DNA of 14,261 nucleotides from Patescibacteria group bacterium (GCA_030917205.1 JAUPVE010000005.1:1-14261); one strand, 5' to 3'; counted from the first letter of the stretch, positions 8,076 through 14,023 are shown. Made by a program: numbers and translations. The notes: generated from the letters alone by a model not told the origin.

Positions 8076-8202
8076 CTTTTTAATCTCCTTTGATAGCACC
8101 CTTTTGCTCTATATTCCTATAAAGCATCCTGGGTTTTGTGAACCAACTATCTTTAAATTTATTGATTAATTATTAATAAAATTTATATGTAAAACAGAAA
8201 AG

Positions 8203-8231
8203 ATTATAGCAAAGAATTATAGTTTTGGCAA
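8203..8231 (-). promoter_or_regulatory. sigma-70-type promoter of tuf
   Basis: On the minus strand TTGCCA (8226-8231) and TATAAT (8203-8208) are separated by 17 bases, and TGC directly before the -10 makes it an extended -10. Transcription would start near 8197, leaving a leader of about 120 bases before tuf. This separates tuf from the rpsL-rpsG-fusA transcript. Confidence 0.8.
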
Positions 8232-8286
8232 GGGGATAAGCTAATACCCTGTTTTTTAGGATATTTTTGCTAATTTTAGCCAAAAA

Positions 8287-8673
8287 TTATTCTACTGGCT
8301 CGATATAGTATTTCTCCTCTTCTTCAGCCTCGGGAATTTCTACGGGAGTGTCTAAGGGTTTTTGGAAAATAGGACTAGCCTGAGAAACTGCTGGCGAAGA
8401 GCTGTCTTTGGACTCAACTTTGAACTGATCAAGGTTGTAATCTACTGATAAATCTTCTTGTGAAGCCTTCCAAACGGCTATATCACGGTTGATTTTCTCC
8501 AAAAGCTCTTGCTCGGTCAACTCTTGCAAATTGGTATTGTGGGTCATCAAAGCTTGGTATTCTTTGAGAGCCAAAATCACAAAAGGCTCATGAGTTTCGG
8601 AAATAACTATTACTTTATCACCTGTTTTGGCGGTAAGCTCCAAAACCTTTTCTAAGTTTTTAAAATTGGCCAT
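8287..8673 (-). CDS. small hypothetical protein, weak Phd/YefM antitoxin-like N-terminus
   Basis: The 128-residue product is not firmly recognised. Residues 1-45 (NFKNLEKVLELTAKTGDKVIVI...PFVILALKEYQALM) resemble the N-terminal DNA-binding fold of Phd/YefM antitoxins: a short helix, a strand with VIVI, a strand ending in a valine/alanine patch, then the EYxxL helix. Residues 46-85 look helical. From about 86 onward the chain is S/P/E-rich and probably disordered, ending in an acidic stretch. There is no toxin gene next to it, so if it is Phd-like it is an orphan repressor. It has its own promoter (8697-8725) and lies 211 bases upstream of the tuf start codon. Codon use is AT-ending like the host genes. 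ATG 8671-8673 has no Shine-Dalgarno site. Confidence 0.75.
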   Translation of the reverse strand: MANFKNLEKVLELTAKTGDKVIVISETHEPFVILALKEYQALMTHNTNLQELTEQELLEKINRDIAVWKASQEDLSVDYNLDQFKVESKDSSSPAVSQASPIFQKPLDTPVEIPEAEEEEKYYIEPVE

Positions 8674-8696
8674 ATTTTTGCTGTTTATTAGCTCAT

Positions 8697-8725
8697 ATCT
8701 TATAAAATACCGAGCCTTTTGTCAA
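8697..8725 (-). promoter_or_regulatory. promoter of the hypothetical gene at 8287-8673
   Basis: On the minus strand TTGACA (8720-8725) is followed after 17 bases by TAAGAT (8697-8702). The predicted start near 8690 leaves only about 17 bases before the ATG, so the transcript would have a very short leader. It diverges from the plus-strand promoter at 8797-8825. Confidence 0.6.
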
Positions 8726-8739
8726 ATAAACATAATTTC

Positions 8740-8784
8740 TTCGAGTAAGCGTAGCGCATCGAGAAGTTCTCGATTTAGCTCGAA
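8740..8784. repeat. palindromic dispersed-type repeat between divergent promoters
   Basis: Outer arms TTCGAG (8740-8745) and CTCGAA (8779-8784) enclose a second 7-bp hairpin, arms 8758-8764 and 8768-8774. Short palindromes of this TTCGAG...CTCGAGAAGTTCTCGA type occur as dispersed intergenic elements in many bacteria. Only one copy is in the window, so its repeat status is inference. Confidence 0.5.
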
Positions 8785-8796
8785 CAAATATAGGTA

Positions 8797-8825
8797 TTGA
8801 CAATATTATATATCTATGCTATAAT
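8797..8825 (+). promoter_or_regulatory. perfect consensus extended -10 promoter of the small-gene unit
   Basis: TTGACA (8797-8802), a 17-base spacer, and TATAAT (8820-8825) preceded by TGC. Both hexamers match the sigma-70 consensus exactly, and the TATGC-TATAAT form is shared with the host promoters of rpsL and rpmB and is close to that of tuf. Start is predicted near 8832, driving the two plus-strand small genes. Confidence 0.88.
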
Positions 8826-8831
8826 ACTCTA

Positions 8832-9053
8832 TTAAACAAAAAAGTCCTTTAAAAACAACATATTTTCTAGACACTATATTGGAGCCCTAAGAACAGTCAA
8901 AAAATATTATTTTATTGGGTTTAGGCTCAATAATCTATACTTTTTCACTGGCCTAGCTTCAAGCTAAGCAACTTAGCTCCAGTATAGTGCTCGGAAAAAT
9001 CCAAAGCACTAAAAAATGGGGACGGAAAAACGCTAGTCGTTTCAGCTGTCCCC
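8832..9053 (+). ncRNA. AT-rich structured 5' leader of the small-gene unit
   Basis: No ORF of note lies here, but nearly the whole stretch folds. Arms 8877-8890/8921-8932 pair with two bulges. Arms 8935-8941/8981-8987 enclose 8962-8968/8972-8978 (7 bp, loop CAA), which competes with 8954-8959/8961-8966. Next come 8986-8991/9005-9010, then 9018-9023/9048-9053 enclosing 9028-9032/9038-9042. It could be a long regulatory leader or the 5' part of a structured RNA. I do not recognise it as tmRNA, RNase P RNA, SRP RNA or a known riboswitch. Confidence 0.5.
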
Positions 9054-9147
9054 GCTTCATCCGAATCCACTAGACCCTGACCTCTGTCATACATCTAGTG
9101 GCTTCAGATGAGGTCCGATCATTCACTGGTGGTTTGTAAAAACCGCC
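9054..9147 (+). promoter_or_regulatory. structured leader element, copy 1 (before the lipoprotein gene)
   Basis: First copy of a duplicated element. Positions 9054-9074 pair with 9094-9114, 21 positions with only two mismatches (C9062/A9106 and T9066/C9102), loop 9075-9093. Linker 9115-9127 ends CATTCACT. A second hairpin, 9128-9135/9140-9147, has 8 bp and a GTAA (GNRA) tetraloop. The Shine-Dalgarno AGGAGAG (9155-9161) and ATG 9167 follow directly. Copy 2 at 9530-9608 has the same layout with compensatory changes. It could act as a translational switch or a protein-binding site; a DNA recombination site is the alternative. Confidence 0.75.
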
Positions 9148-9166
9148 AAAAACGAGGAGAGAAAAC

Positions 9167-9451
9167 ATGCGTAAGTTCTTCAGCGTCGTCCTGTTCGCCC
9201 TGTTCGCCTTCAGCCTGGTCACTATGACCGGCTGCAGTAGCGAAATAACGACCACAGTGATCGACCAGGTCACGAACGATGACTATGCCTATACCGTAAC
9301 CCAGAAATCACAAAAATCCTTCTTCTACGAGGAAGAATACACTGTGGAATTCTGGGGAGGTACACGCGCACAACGCGCAGACATCACCAACGCGCCATTC
9401 TATCGTAAGTACGTAACAGCGTTGATGCAGAGATACGCAACAGCATCATGA
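9167..9451 (+). CDS. small predicted lipoprotein, family unknown
   Basis: The 94-residue product starts MRKFFSVVLFALFAFSLV, a basic then hydrophobic signal segment, followed by the lipobox-like TMTGC with the lipidated cysteine at residue 23. The mature part of about 72 residues is polar, rich in T/Y/E/Q (YAYTVTQKSQKSFFYEEEY), and has no domain I recognise. It would be exported and anchored to the outer face of the membrane. The start is fixed by AGGAGAG 5 bases before ATG 9167. Of the 20 codons after ATG, 18 end in G or C, whereas rpsG nearby has 2 of 20, so base and codon use are foreign to the surroundings. The stop is TGA. Its transcript is shared with the 97-aa gene downstream. The signal peptide and Shine-Dalgarno site make a real gene likely. 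Confidence 0.8.
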   Translation: MRKFFSVVLFALFAFSLVTMTGCSSEITTTVIDQVTNDDYAYTVTQKSQKSFFYEEEYTVEFWGGTRAQRADITNAPFYRKYVTALMQRYATAS

Positions 9452-9495
9452 CTTGGCAAGAGATGCAACGGAAGCAGTAGCTCCTCGTCTCAGCT

Positions 9496-9529
9496 CGCCA
9501 GAGGAAAGTACCACGTACTTCCTCTGGCG
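9496..9529 (+). other. long GC-rich hairpin between the two small genes
   Basis: Arms 9496-9511 and 9515-9529 make a 15-bp stem with a single bulged A (9507) and a 3-base CAC loop. It has no T-run after it, so it is not a typical terminator. It lies directly against the second leader element (from 9530), as the 9018-9053 hairpin lies directly against the first (from 9054). Confidence 0.7.
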
Positions 9530-9608
9530 GCCTCACCCGAATTCATAAAAATATTTTGTGGCTTCAGATGAGGTTTCGAACATTCACTGGCGGTTTACAA
9601 AAACTGCC
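9530..9608 (+). promoter_or_regulatory. structured leader element, copy 2 (before the 97-aa gene)
   Basis: Second copy. Positions 9530-9550 pair with 9554-9574 over 21 positions. The same C/A (9538/9566) and T/C (9542/9562) mismatches as copy 1 are kept, plus one extra C/A at 9536/9568; the loop is only 3 bases. Linker 9575-9588 ends in the same CATTCACT. The second hairpin, 9589-9596/9601-9608, again has 8 bp. Relative to copy 1, two pairs change on both sides (T-A to A-T, G-C to A-T) and several change C-G to T-G or back. Shine-Dalgarno AGGAGA (9618-9623) and ATG 9629 follow. Confidence 0.75.
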
Positions 9609-9628
9609 ACAAGCAAGAGGAGAATGCA

Positions 9629-9922
9629 ATGTTGCACTTCGAACTGCACGTCCGCTATACGGAGAACCAACCTACGGACACGATCACGATGATCGCCGAT
9701 GTCATGGAAGAACTCAACATCGTCGAACAGTGCAAGTTGAACTTGATCGAAGAGCTGAGACTGATTCCCTTCAACACCGAACCGTTCCTGCGCATCTACT
9801 ACAGCGACGACAACGTGATGCATGTCATCAAGGCACTGCAGAAGCGCAACTTCGGCCTACCCGTGCAGATCGTGCAGATGCACGAGTACAGCCCCGAGCA
9901 GATGAGCGACACTCATCTCTAG
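9629..9922 (+). CDS. 97-aa acidic cytoplasmic protein, family unknown
   Basis: The product opens MLHFELHVRYTENQPTDTIT. It has no signal peptide or membrane segment. The pattern suggests a strand (HFELHVRY, about 3-10), a long helix (about 15-45), a strand (FLRIYYS, about 54-60), a helix (NVMHVIKALQKRNF, about 63-76) and a strand (VQIVQMHEY), a small alpha/beta fold that cannot be named further. It has many acidic residues and one cysteine, and shows no catalytic motif I can identify. Start ATG 9629 follows AGGAGA by 5 bases. Of the 40 codons after ATG, 31 end in G or C, foreign to the flanking genes. It shares leader type and transcript with the lipoprotein gene 177 bases upstream and ends (TAG) 39 bases before the terminator stem. 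Confidence 0.8.
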   Translation: MLHFELHVRYTENQPTDTITMIADVMEELNIVEQCKLNLIEELRLIPFNTEPFLRIYYSDDNVMHVIKALQKRNFGLPVQIVQMHEYSPEQMSDTHL

Positions 9923-9957
9923 GGGCTCGATAGCTCCGAGGCGCGCACACGCGTCTC
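9922..9957 (+). other. two tandem hairpins in the 3' untranslated region
   Basis: Arms 9922-9927/9932-9937 (6 bp, one G-U, loop CGAT) overlap the last base of the stop codon. Arms 9938-9945/9950-9957 (8 bp, one G-U, loop CACA) follow with no gap, then the terminator four bases later. With the terminator they make three consecutive stems, possibly protecting the transcript's 3' end. Confidence 0.55.
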
Positions 9958-9961
9958 TGAT

Positions 9962-10005
9962 CCCGCTTCACAACCACCGTGGTTGTTGGGGCGGGGTCTT
10001 TTTTT
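9962..10005 (+). terminator. intrinsic terminator of the small-gene unit
   Basis: An inner stem ACAACCA/TGGTTGT with a CCG loop (9970-9986) sits on an outer CCCGC/GCGGG clamp with T/G wobbles, ending near 9995. A GTCTTTTTTT tract (9996-10005) follows. This is a textbook Rho-independent terminator on the plus strand and fixes the 3' end of the unit. Confidence 0.9.
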
Positions 10006-10021
10006 ATTTCAAAAATAACCC

Positions 10022-10102
10022 GCTGACTCCCATGCTGTCATTCCCAATGGTAAATAAATAGTAGATCCCGGATCAAGTCCGGGATGACAATAAGGAGTCA
10101 GC
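10022..10102. repeat. 81-bp nested palindromic repeat (GTCATTCCC/GGGATGACA type)
   Basis: Outer 9-bp arms GCTGACTCC (10022-10030) and GGAGTCAGC (10094-10102) enclose TGTCATTCCC (10036-10045) pairing with GGGATGACA (10081-10089). A competing hairpin, arms 10065-10072/10078-10085, is also possible. The core ATCCCGGATCAAGTCCGGGAT is a dispersed palindrome seen in many unrelated bacteria, and its spurious translation reads CHPGLDPGS. It lies between two converging terminators. Confidence 0.7.
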
Positions 10103-10123
10103 AACTTTAAAATGATAACAAAC

Positions 10124-10150
10124 AAAAAAGCCTCCCCTGTTAAGGGGAGG
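10124..10150 (-). terminator. intrinsic terminator after fusA
   Basis: On the minus strand CCTCCCC (10150-10144), a 6-base loop and GGGGAGG (10137-10131) are followed by CTTTTTT (10130-10124). It lies 15 bases past the fusA stop and ends the rpsL-rpsG-fusA transcript, so tuf is not reached from it. Confidence 0.9.
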
Positions 10151-10165
10151 TTTGGAGGGGTTATT

Positions 10166-12268
10166 TTATCCGTTATTCTTTTTCTTGATTTCGTCAGCAA
10201 TATTGGTTGGTACTTCTTGATACTTGGCAAAAGTCATGTTGTAGCTAGATCTACCTTGGGACATACTGCGTAAAGTAGTGGCGTAACCAAACATTTCAGA
10301 TAATGGCACCATGGCATGAATAACTTTGGCGCCAGCTCGATCAAACATTTCATTGACTTGACCACGCTTGGAGTTGACATCACCAATGATATCACCCATG
10401 TATTGCTCTGGAGTGACTACTTCAACACTCATAACAGGCTCCAATATAGCTGGATTAGCTTTGTTGAAACCTTCTTTGAAAGCCATGGAACCAGCGATTT
10501 TGAAAGCAGCTTCAGAAGAGTCAACATCATGGTAAGATCCATCAGTGACAGCAACTTTGACATCTACTACTCGGTAGCCAGCCAAAACACCATTGTCCAA
10601 AGTTTCTTTGATACCTTTTTCAATAGCGGGAATAAATTCTCGAGGAATAGAACCACCTTTGGTCTCATCCACAAATTCAAATCCAGCACCACGCTCCATA
10701 GGCTCAAGACGCAAGACGCAATGACCATATTGACCGCGACCACCAGATTGTTTGATATATTTTCCTTCGGCTTCAGCTTCTTTACGAATAGTTTCTTTGT
10801 AGGCGACCTGTGGAGCACCGACATTGGCACCGACACCAAACTCACGCTTCATACGATCGACAATGATTTCCAAATGTAATTCTCCCATACCACCGATGAT
10901 GGTCTGGTTGGTTTCTTCGTCAGTACGAATAGTAAAGGTTGGATCTTCTTCGGCCAATTTGGATAAAGCCATACCCATCTTTTCTTGGTCGGCTTTTGTT
11001 TTTGGCTCGACAGCCACGTGGATGACTGGCTCTGGGAAGTCCATGCTTTCCAAAATTACTGGATGATCAACATCAGACAAGGTATTACCAGTGGTAGTAT
11101 CTTTGAGACCGACAACAGCGACGATATCACCAGCAAAAATTTCTGATACTTCTTCACGATGATTGGCATGCATCCTCAAGATACGACCAATACGTTCTTT
11201 CTTTTCTTTGTTGGCATTCAAGACATAAGAACCAGAAGTCAGCTGACCACCATAAACACGAATAAAAGTCAGACGACCGACATAAGGGTCAGTGGCTACT
11301 TTGAAAGCCAAGGCTGTAAATGGATCATTATCACCTGATTTGACAACTATTTTATGTTCTTCATTTCTTGGTTCAGTACCTTCTAGCTCTGGCACATCGA
11401 GTGGTGATGGTAGATAGGCAGTAATAGCGTCCAATAAAAATTGGACACCTTTGTTTTTCAAAGCTGAACCACATAATACTGGCACTAGCTTGCCACTGAT
11501 AGTGGCCTGACGCAAAACTTTTTTCAAATCTAATATAGCAATCTCTTCGCCATTGAGATATTTTTCCATTAATTTTTCATCATGCTCGACAATAGCTTCA
11601 ATCAATTTGGCACGAAACTCCTCTACTTTTTCTTTCATGTCCTCAGGAACCTCACGCTTTTCAAAATTCTTACCATCTTCATCTAGATAATACCAAGCTT
11701 CTCGCTCTAATAGATTGATGATGCCTTGAAAAGTCTCAGCAGCACCAATAGGCAACTGCATAGGATGAGCATGCTTAACCAAGCGCTCATGGATGGTCTC
11801 TAGGTCCCAATAAAAATTGGCACCCATACGATCCATTTTGTTGATAAAGGCAATGCGAGGCACTTTGTATTTGTCAGCTTGACGCCAGACAGTCTCAGAC
11901 TGTGGCTCGACACCAGCTACTCCATCAAAAACCACCACACCACCATCCAACACACGTAGGGATCTTTCTACTTCGACAGTAAAGTCTACGTGTCCTGGGG
12001 TATCGATGATATTGATATTGGCTTTTTCGCCACCCAACCAATCTGGTAATGGCCAAAAACAAGTAGTAGCAGCTGAAGTAATAGTGATACCACGCTCTTT
12101 TTCTTGCTCCATCCAGTCCATTTCGGCAGCACCTTCGTGTACTTCACCAATCTTGTGCTTTTTTCCGGTATAAAAAAGAATACGCTCGGAAACAGTAGTT
12201 TTTCCAGCGTCAATATGGGCAATAATGCCAATGTTTCTTACATTTTCTAAGGGGTGTAATCTAGCCAT
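10166..12268 (-). CDS. fusA: elongation factor G
   Basis: EF-G is the translocase GTPase of the ribosome and also splits post-termination ribosomes with RRF. The 700-residue product is full length. It shows the P-loop AHIDAGKTT (17-25), [11 protein letters not shown] in switch I (about 59-69), DTPGHVDF (89-96) and NKMDR (143-147). Domain II follows, then domain III ([10 protein letters not shown]), domain IV ([15 protein letters not shown], with YRVVDVKV) and domain V ([27 protein letters not shown]). It lies 71 bases after rpsG, with a strong hairpin in the gap, and is followed by its own terminator instead of tuf. No Shine-Dalgarno sequence lies before ATG 12266-12268. Confidence 0.99.
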   Translation of the reverse strand: MARLHPLENVRNIGIIAHIDAGKTTVSERILFYTGKKHKIGEVHEGAAEMDWMEQEKERGITITSAATTCFWPLPDWLGGEKANINIIDTPGHVDFTVEVERSLRVLDGGVVVFDGVAGVEPQSETVWRQADKYKVPRIAFINKMDRMGANFYWDLETIHERLVKHAHPMQLPIGAAETFQGIINLLEREAWYYLDEDGKNFEKREVPEDMKEKVEEFRAKLIEAIVEHDEKLMEKYLNGEEIAILDLKKVLRQATISGKLVPVLCGSALKNKGVQFLLDAITAYLPSPLDVPELEGTEPRNEEHKIVVKSGDNDPFTALAFKVATDPYVGRLTFIRVYGGQLTSGSYVLNANKEKKERIGRILRMHANHREEVSEIFAGDIVAVVGLKDTTTGNTLSDVDHPVILESMDFPEPVIHVAVEPKTKADQEKMGMALSKLAEEDPTFTIRTDEETNQTIIGGMGELHLEIIVDRMKREFGVGANVGAPQVAYKETIRKEAEAEGKYIKQSGGRGQYGHCVLRLEPMERGAGFEFVDETKGGSIPREFIPAIEKGIKETLDNGVLAGYRVVDVKVAVTDGSYHDVDSSEAAFKIAGSMAFKEGFNKANPAILEPVMSVEVVTPEQYMGDIIGDVNSKRGQVNEMFDRAGAKVIHAMVPLSEMFGYATTLRSMSQGRSSYNMTFAKYQEVPTNIADEIKKKNNG

Positions 12269-12289
12269 ACAAATTTTTTAAAGATATAA

Positions 12290-12310
12290 CCCGCCTGATA
12301 AACAGGCGGG
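12290..12310 (-). terminator. hairpin between rpsG and fusA, possible attenuator
   Basis: Arms 12290-12297 and 12303-12310 form an uninterrupted 8-bp CCCGCCTG/CAGGCGGG stem with a 5-base loop, about 20 bases before the fusA ATG. On the minus strand TTATATCTTT follows, a poor T-run, so any termination is likely partial; RNA processing or stabilising is equally possible. Confidence 0.5.
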
Positions 12311-12339
12311 GATTTTTATATTAAAATTAAATTTTTTAT

Positions 12340-12804
12340 TTATCCAAAGTGAGCGAAAGCACGATTGGCTTCAGCCATGCGTTGGACATCTTCTCTCTTT
12401 TTGATGGCTTCACCTTCATTTTTGGAGGCAGCCAATAGTTCTTCAGCCAAAGCTTTGTGCATAGGCATGCCTTTGCGATGACTAGCAGCTTCGATCAACC
12501 AACGATGAGCTAAGATGACTTTTCGTTCTCCGGTCACAACAATTGGTACCTGGTAGTTGGCACCGCCAATACGCTTGCCTTTGACTTCTAGATTTGGAGC
12601 GATGTTTCTCATGGCCACATCGTATATTTCTATGGCGTCTTGCTTGGTTTTGTCGGAAATATATTCCAAGGCACCATAAACAATTCTTTGAGCAATTGTT
12701 TTTTTGCCTTGAATCATTACTTTGTTGATCAATTTAGCAATATCAACACGCTGAAATTTTGGATCAGCAGCAATGATTCTTTTTGTAACTGGTTTACCTC
12801 TCAT
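12340..12804 (-). CDS. rpsG: 30S ribosomal protein S7
   Basis: S7 nucleates assembly of the 30S head and lies near the E site. In E. coli it represses translation of the str mRNA. The 154-residue product has the family start (R-x-P-x-KR), then the conserved INKVMIQGKKTIAQRIVYGALE (about 26-47), RVGGANYQVP-type segment KRIGGANYQVPIVV, and the helix AHRWLIEAASHRKGMPMHKALAEELLAA with the terminal KREDVQRMAEANRAFAHF. Length is normal. It follows rpsL by 11 bases. No Shine-Dalgarno sequence is present before the ATG, and codons are strongly A/T-ending. Confidence 0.99.
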   Translation of the reverse strand: MRGKPVTKRIIAADPKFQRVDIAKLINKVMIQGKKTIAQRIVYGALEYISDKTKQDAIEIYDVAMRNIAPNLEVKGKRIGGANYQVPIVVTGERKVILAHRWLIEAASHRKGMPMHKALAEELLAASKNEGEAIKKREDVQRMAEANRAFAHFG

Positions 12805-12815
12805 AGTTGTAATTA

Positions 12816-13244
12816 TTATTTAGCGGATTTCTTTTCTCTTTTTGCTCCATATAGTGAGCGACCTTGCTTACGACCGGACACGCCCTGAGTATCATAGACA
12901 CCACGGACAATGTGATAGCGGACACCTGGTAAATCTTTTACCCTACCGCCACGAATCATCACGATGCTATGTTCTTGTAAATTGTGACCTTCGCCTGGGA
13001 TGTAAGCAGTGACTTCCATACCATTGGACAAACGCACTCTGGCAATCTTACGCAAAGCAGAGTTTGGTTTTTTTGGAGTAGTAGTTGTTACTTTGACACA
13101 GACACCACGCTTAAAAGGAGAACCCTTTGGTAAGTCTTTTTTGCTGCGACGCAAAGTATTCAAAGTCATCATCAAAGCAGGAGTCTTACTCTTTACTTTT
13201 GGAGACTTTCTTGGTTTTTTCAATAATTGATGAATTGTAGGCAT
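12816..13244 (-). CDS. rpsL: 30S ribosomal protein S12
   Basis: S12 lies at the decoding centre and governs accuracy. The 142-residue product opens [13 protein letters not shown] and has the KRGVCVKV segment, then [20 protein letters not shown] (about 53-72), [32 protein letters not shown], and a lysine-rich end. The region before KRGVC is longer than in E. coli S12, as in several Gram-positive and CPR bacteria. The KKPNSALRK motif keeps the lysine found in streptomycin-sensitive S12. It is the first gene of the str transcript, with a promoter at 13300-13328, and precedes rpsG by 11 bases. Confidence 0.99.
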   Translation of the reverse strand: MPTIHQLLKKPRKSPKVKSKTPALMMTLNTLRRSKKDLPKGSPFKRGVCVKVTTTTPKKPNSALRKIARVRLSNGMEVTAYIPGEGHNLQEHSIVMIRGGRVKDLPGVRYHIVRGVYDTQGVSGRKQGRSLYGAKREKKSAK

Positions 13245-13271
13245 TTAATTAAAATTGGTTATTAAAAATAT

Positions 13272-13295
13272 AAGCATTGCTGCTTAAAAATGCTT
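13272..13295 (-). promoter_or_regulatory. hairpin at the 5' end of the rpsL transcript
   Basis: Arms 13272-13278 and 13289-13295 form a 7-bp stem with a 10-base loop starting almost at the predicted transcription start. It may stabilise the mRNA end. A link to S7/S12 autoregulation is possible but unsupported. Confidence 0.35.
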
Positions 13296-13299
13296 CCAT

Positions 13300-13328
13300 A
13301 AAATAGCATAAAGAAATTAATAAGTCAA
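13300..13328 (-). promoter_or_regulatory. promoter of rpsL-rpsG-fusA
   Basis: On the minus strand TTGACT (13323-13328) and TATTTT (13300-13305) are spaced by 17 bases, with TGC before the -10 (TATGC-TATTTT). A start near 13293 leaves a leader of about 50 bases. The extended -10 pattern repeats those at tuf, rpmB and the small-gene unit. Confidence 0.8.
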
Positions 13329-13393
13329 GGATTTTGCCCTGATTATATCAATTACTTTGGCTCTTTTTATGATCAAGCTAAAATTTTGAGAAA

Positions 13394-14023
13394 TTAGACC
13401 AGTTTATCTAAAAAGCCCAAAAGACCACCGATGAGTGTAGCTAAAATGCTGGTTTTACCAAAACTATCCATGATGATGATAGCTAGTAAAATCCAAGGCC
13501 CATAAGCGTTTAGTTGATTTTTGAAATTATCTAATCTATCTGGCAATATAGCAAACAATACTTTGGAGCCGTCAAGTGGCGGTATTGGTAATAAATTAAA
13601 AATACCCAAAATAGCATTGACGGTAATCAAAAAAGACAAGAAAATCATCAACATATTAGTCATCTCAAAATAGGGAGCCACTACGCGAAAGAGCAAAACA
13701 AATAAGATAACGCTGAGAAAATTGGAAATTGGACCAGCCAAGGACACAAAAGCCTCGCCCCAACGCTTGTATTTCAGATTATAGGGATTGACCGGCACTG
13801 GCTTGCCCCAGCCAAATCCTGCTACCAAAAGCATGATAGTACCAAAAATCTCCATGTGGGCCAAAGGATTGAGAGTCAGGCGCCCCCTATCTTTGGCTGT
13901 CTGGTCCCCCAAGGCAGAAGCAGCTAAAGCATGGGCATATTCATGGATAGTCAAAGCGTAAATAATAGATAAAAAAATAGCCACAAAAATTGTTGGACTC
14001 TCTGTCAACGAATCAATAAGCAT
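13394..14023 (-). CDS. site-2-protease-family (M50) membrane metalloprotease
   Basis: The product is a predicted intramembrane zinc protease of the small M50B type (YwhC/Rip-like without PDZ). It has 209 residues and five or six hydrophobic segments. The zinc motif HEYAH is at residues 27-31 in the first membrane segment. The second metal-binding block NLLPIPPLDGSK is at about 143-154, with D151 as the expected third ligand. The conserved SLAGPISNF stretch is at about 94-102. All catalytic residues are present, so it should be active. Substrates cannot be told from sequence. It lies 149 bases upstream of rpsL on the same strand, and the rpsL promoter lies in that gap. It diverges from rpmB. 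Confidence 0.92.
   Translation of the reverse strand: MLIDSLTESPTIFVAIFLSIIYALTIHEYAHALAASALGDQTAKDRGRLTLNPLAHMEIFGTIMLLVAGFGWGKPVPVNPYNLKYKRWGEAFVSLAGPISNFLSVILFVLLFRVVAPYFEMTNMLMIFLSFLITVNAILGIFNLLPIPPLDGSKVLFAILPDRLDNFKNQLNAYGPWILLAIIIMDSFGKTSILATLIGGLLGFLDKLV

Noticed and set aside
8076..8099. GTG start at 8097-8099 adding eight residues to EF-Tu
   Set aside because: ATG 8073-8075 gives the standard length and N-terminus and has AGGAG at proper spacing.
9016..9036. Six-codon upstream ORF in the leader
   Set aside because: It has no Shine-Dalgarno site and lies inside the 9018-9053 hairpin, so it is probably chance.
9018..9114. Possible tmRNA, hammerhead ribozyme (CAGATGAG versus CTGATGAG) or k-turn
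   Set aside because: No tRNA-like end or tag frame for tmRNA. The hammerhead core is off in invariant bases and lacks the GAAA part. The bases in question are paired in the long hairpin.
9501..9511. GAGGAAAGTAC resembles the conserved RNase P RNA segment GAGGAAAGTCC
   Set aside because: It is the 5' arm of a simple 15-bp hairpin, lies between two coding genes, and no other RNase P core segment is nearby.
9054..9574. Integron attC-like recombination sites
   Set aside because: They are imperfect palindromes upstream of cassette-like genes, but the GTTRRRY/RYYYAAC core ends are absent and each lies before its gene with a Shine-Dalgarno site, as a leader would.
9556..9933. 125-codon plus-strand ORF overlapping the 97-aa gene, and minus-strand ORFs at 9070-9273 and 9584-9823
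   Set aside because: They run through the structured leader elements, lack ribosome-binding sites and have unlikely composition. They are shadows of the GC-rich genes.
10009..10230. 73-codon minus-strand ORF
   Set aside because: It is made of the palindromic repeat, the fusA terminator and the fusA end in another frame. CHPGLDPGS is a typical false translation of this repeat.
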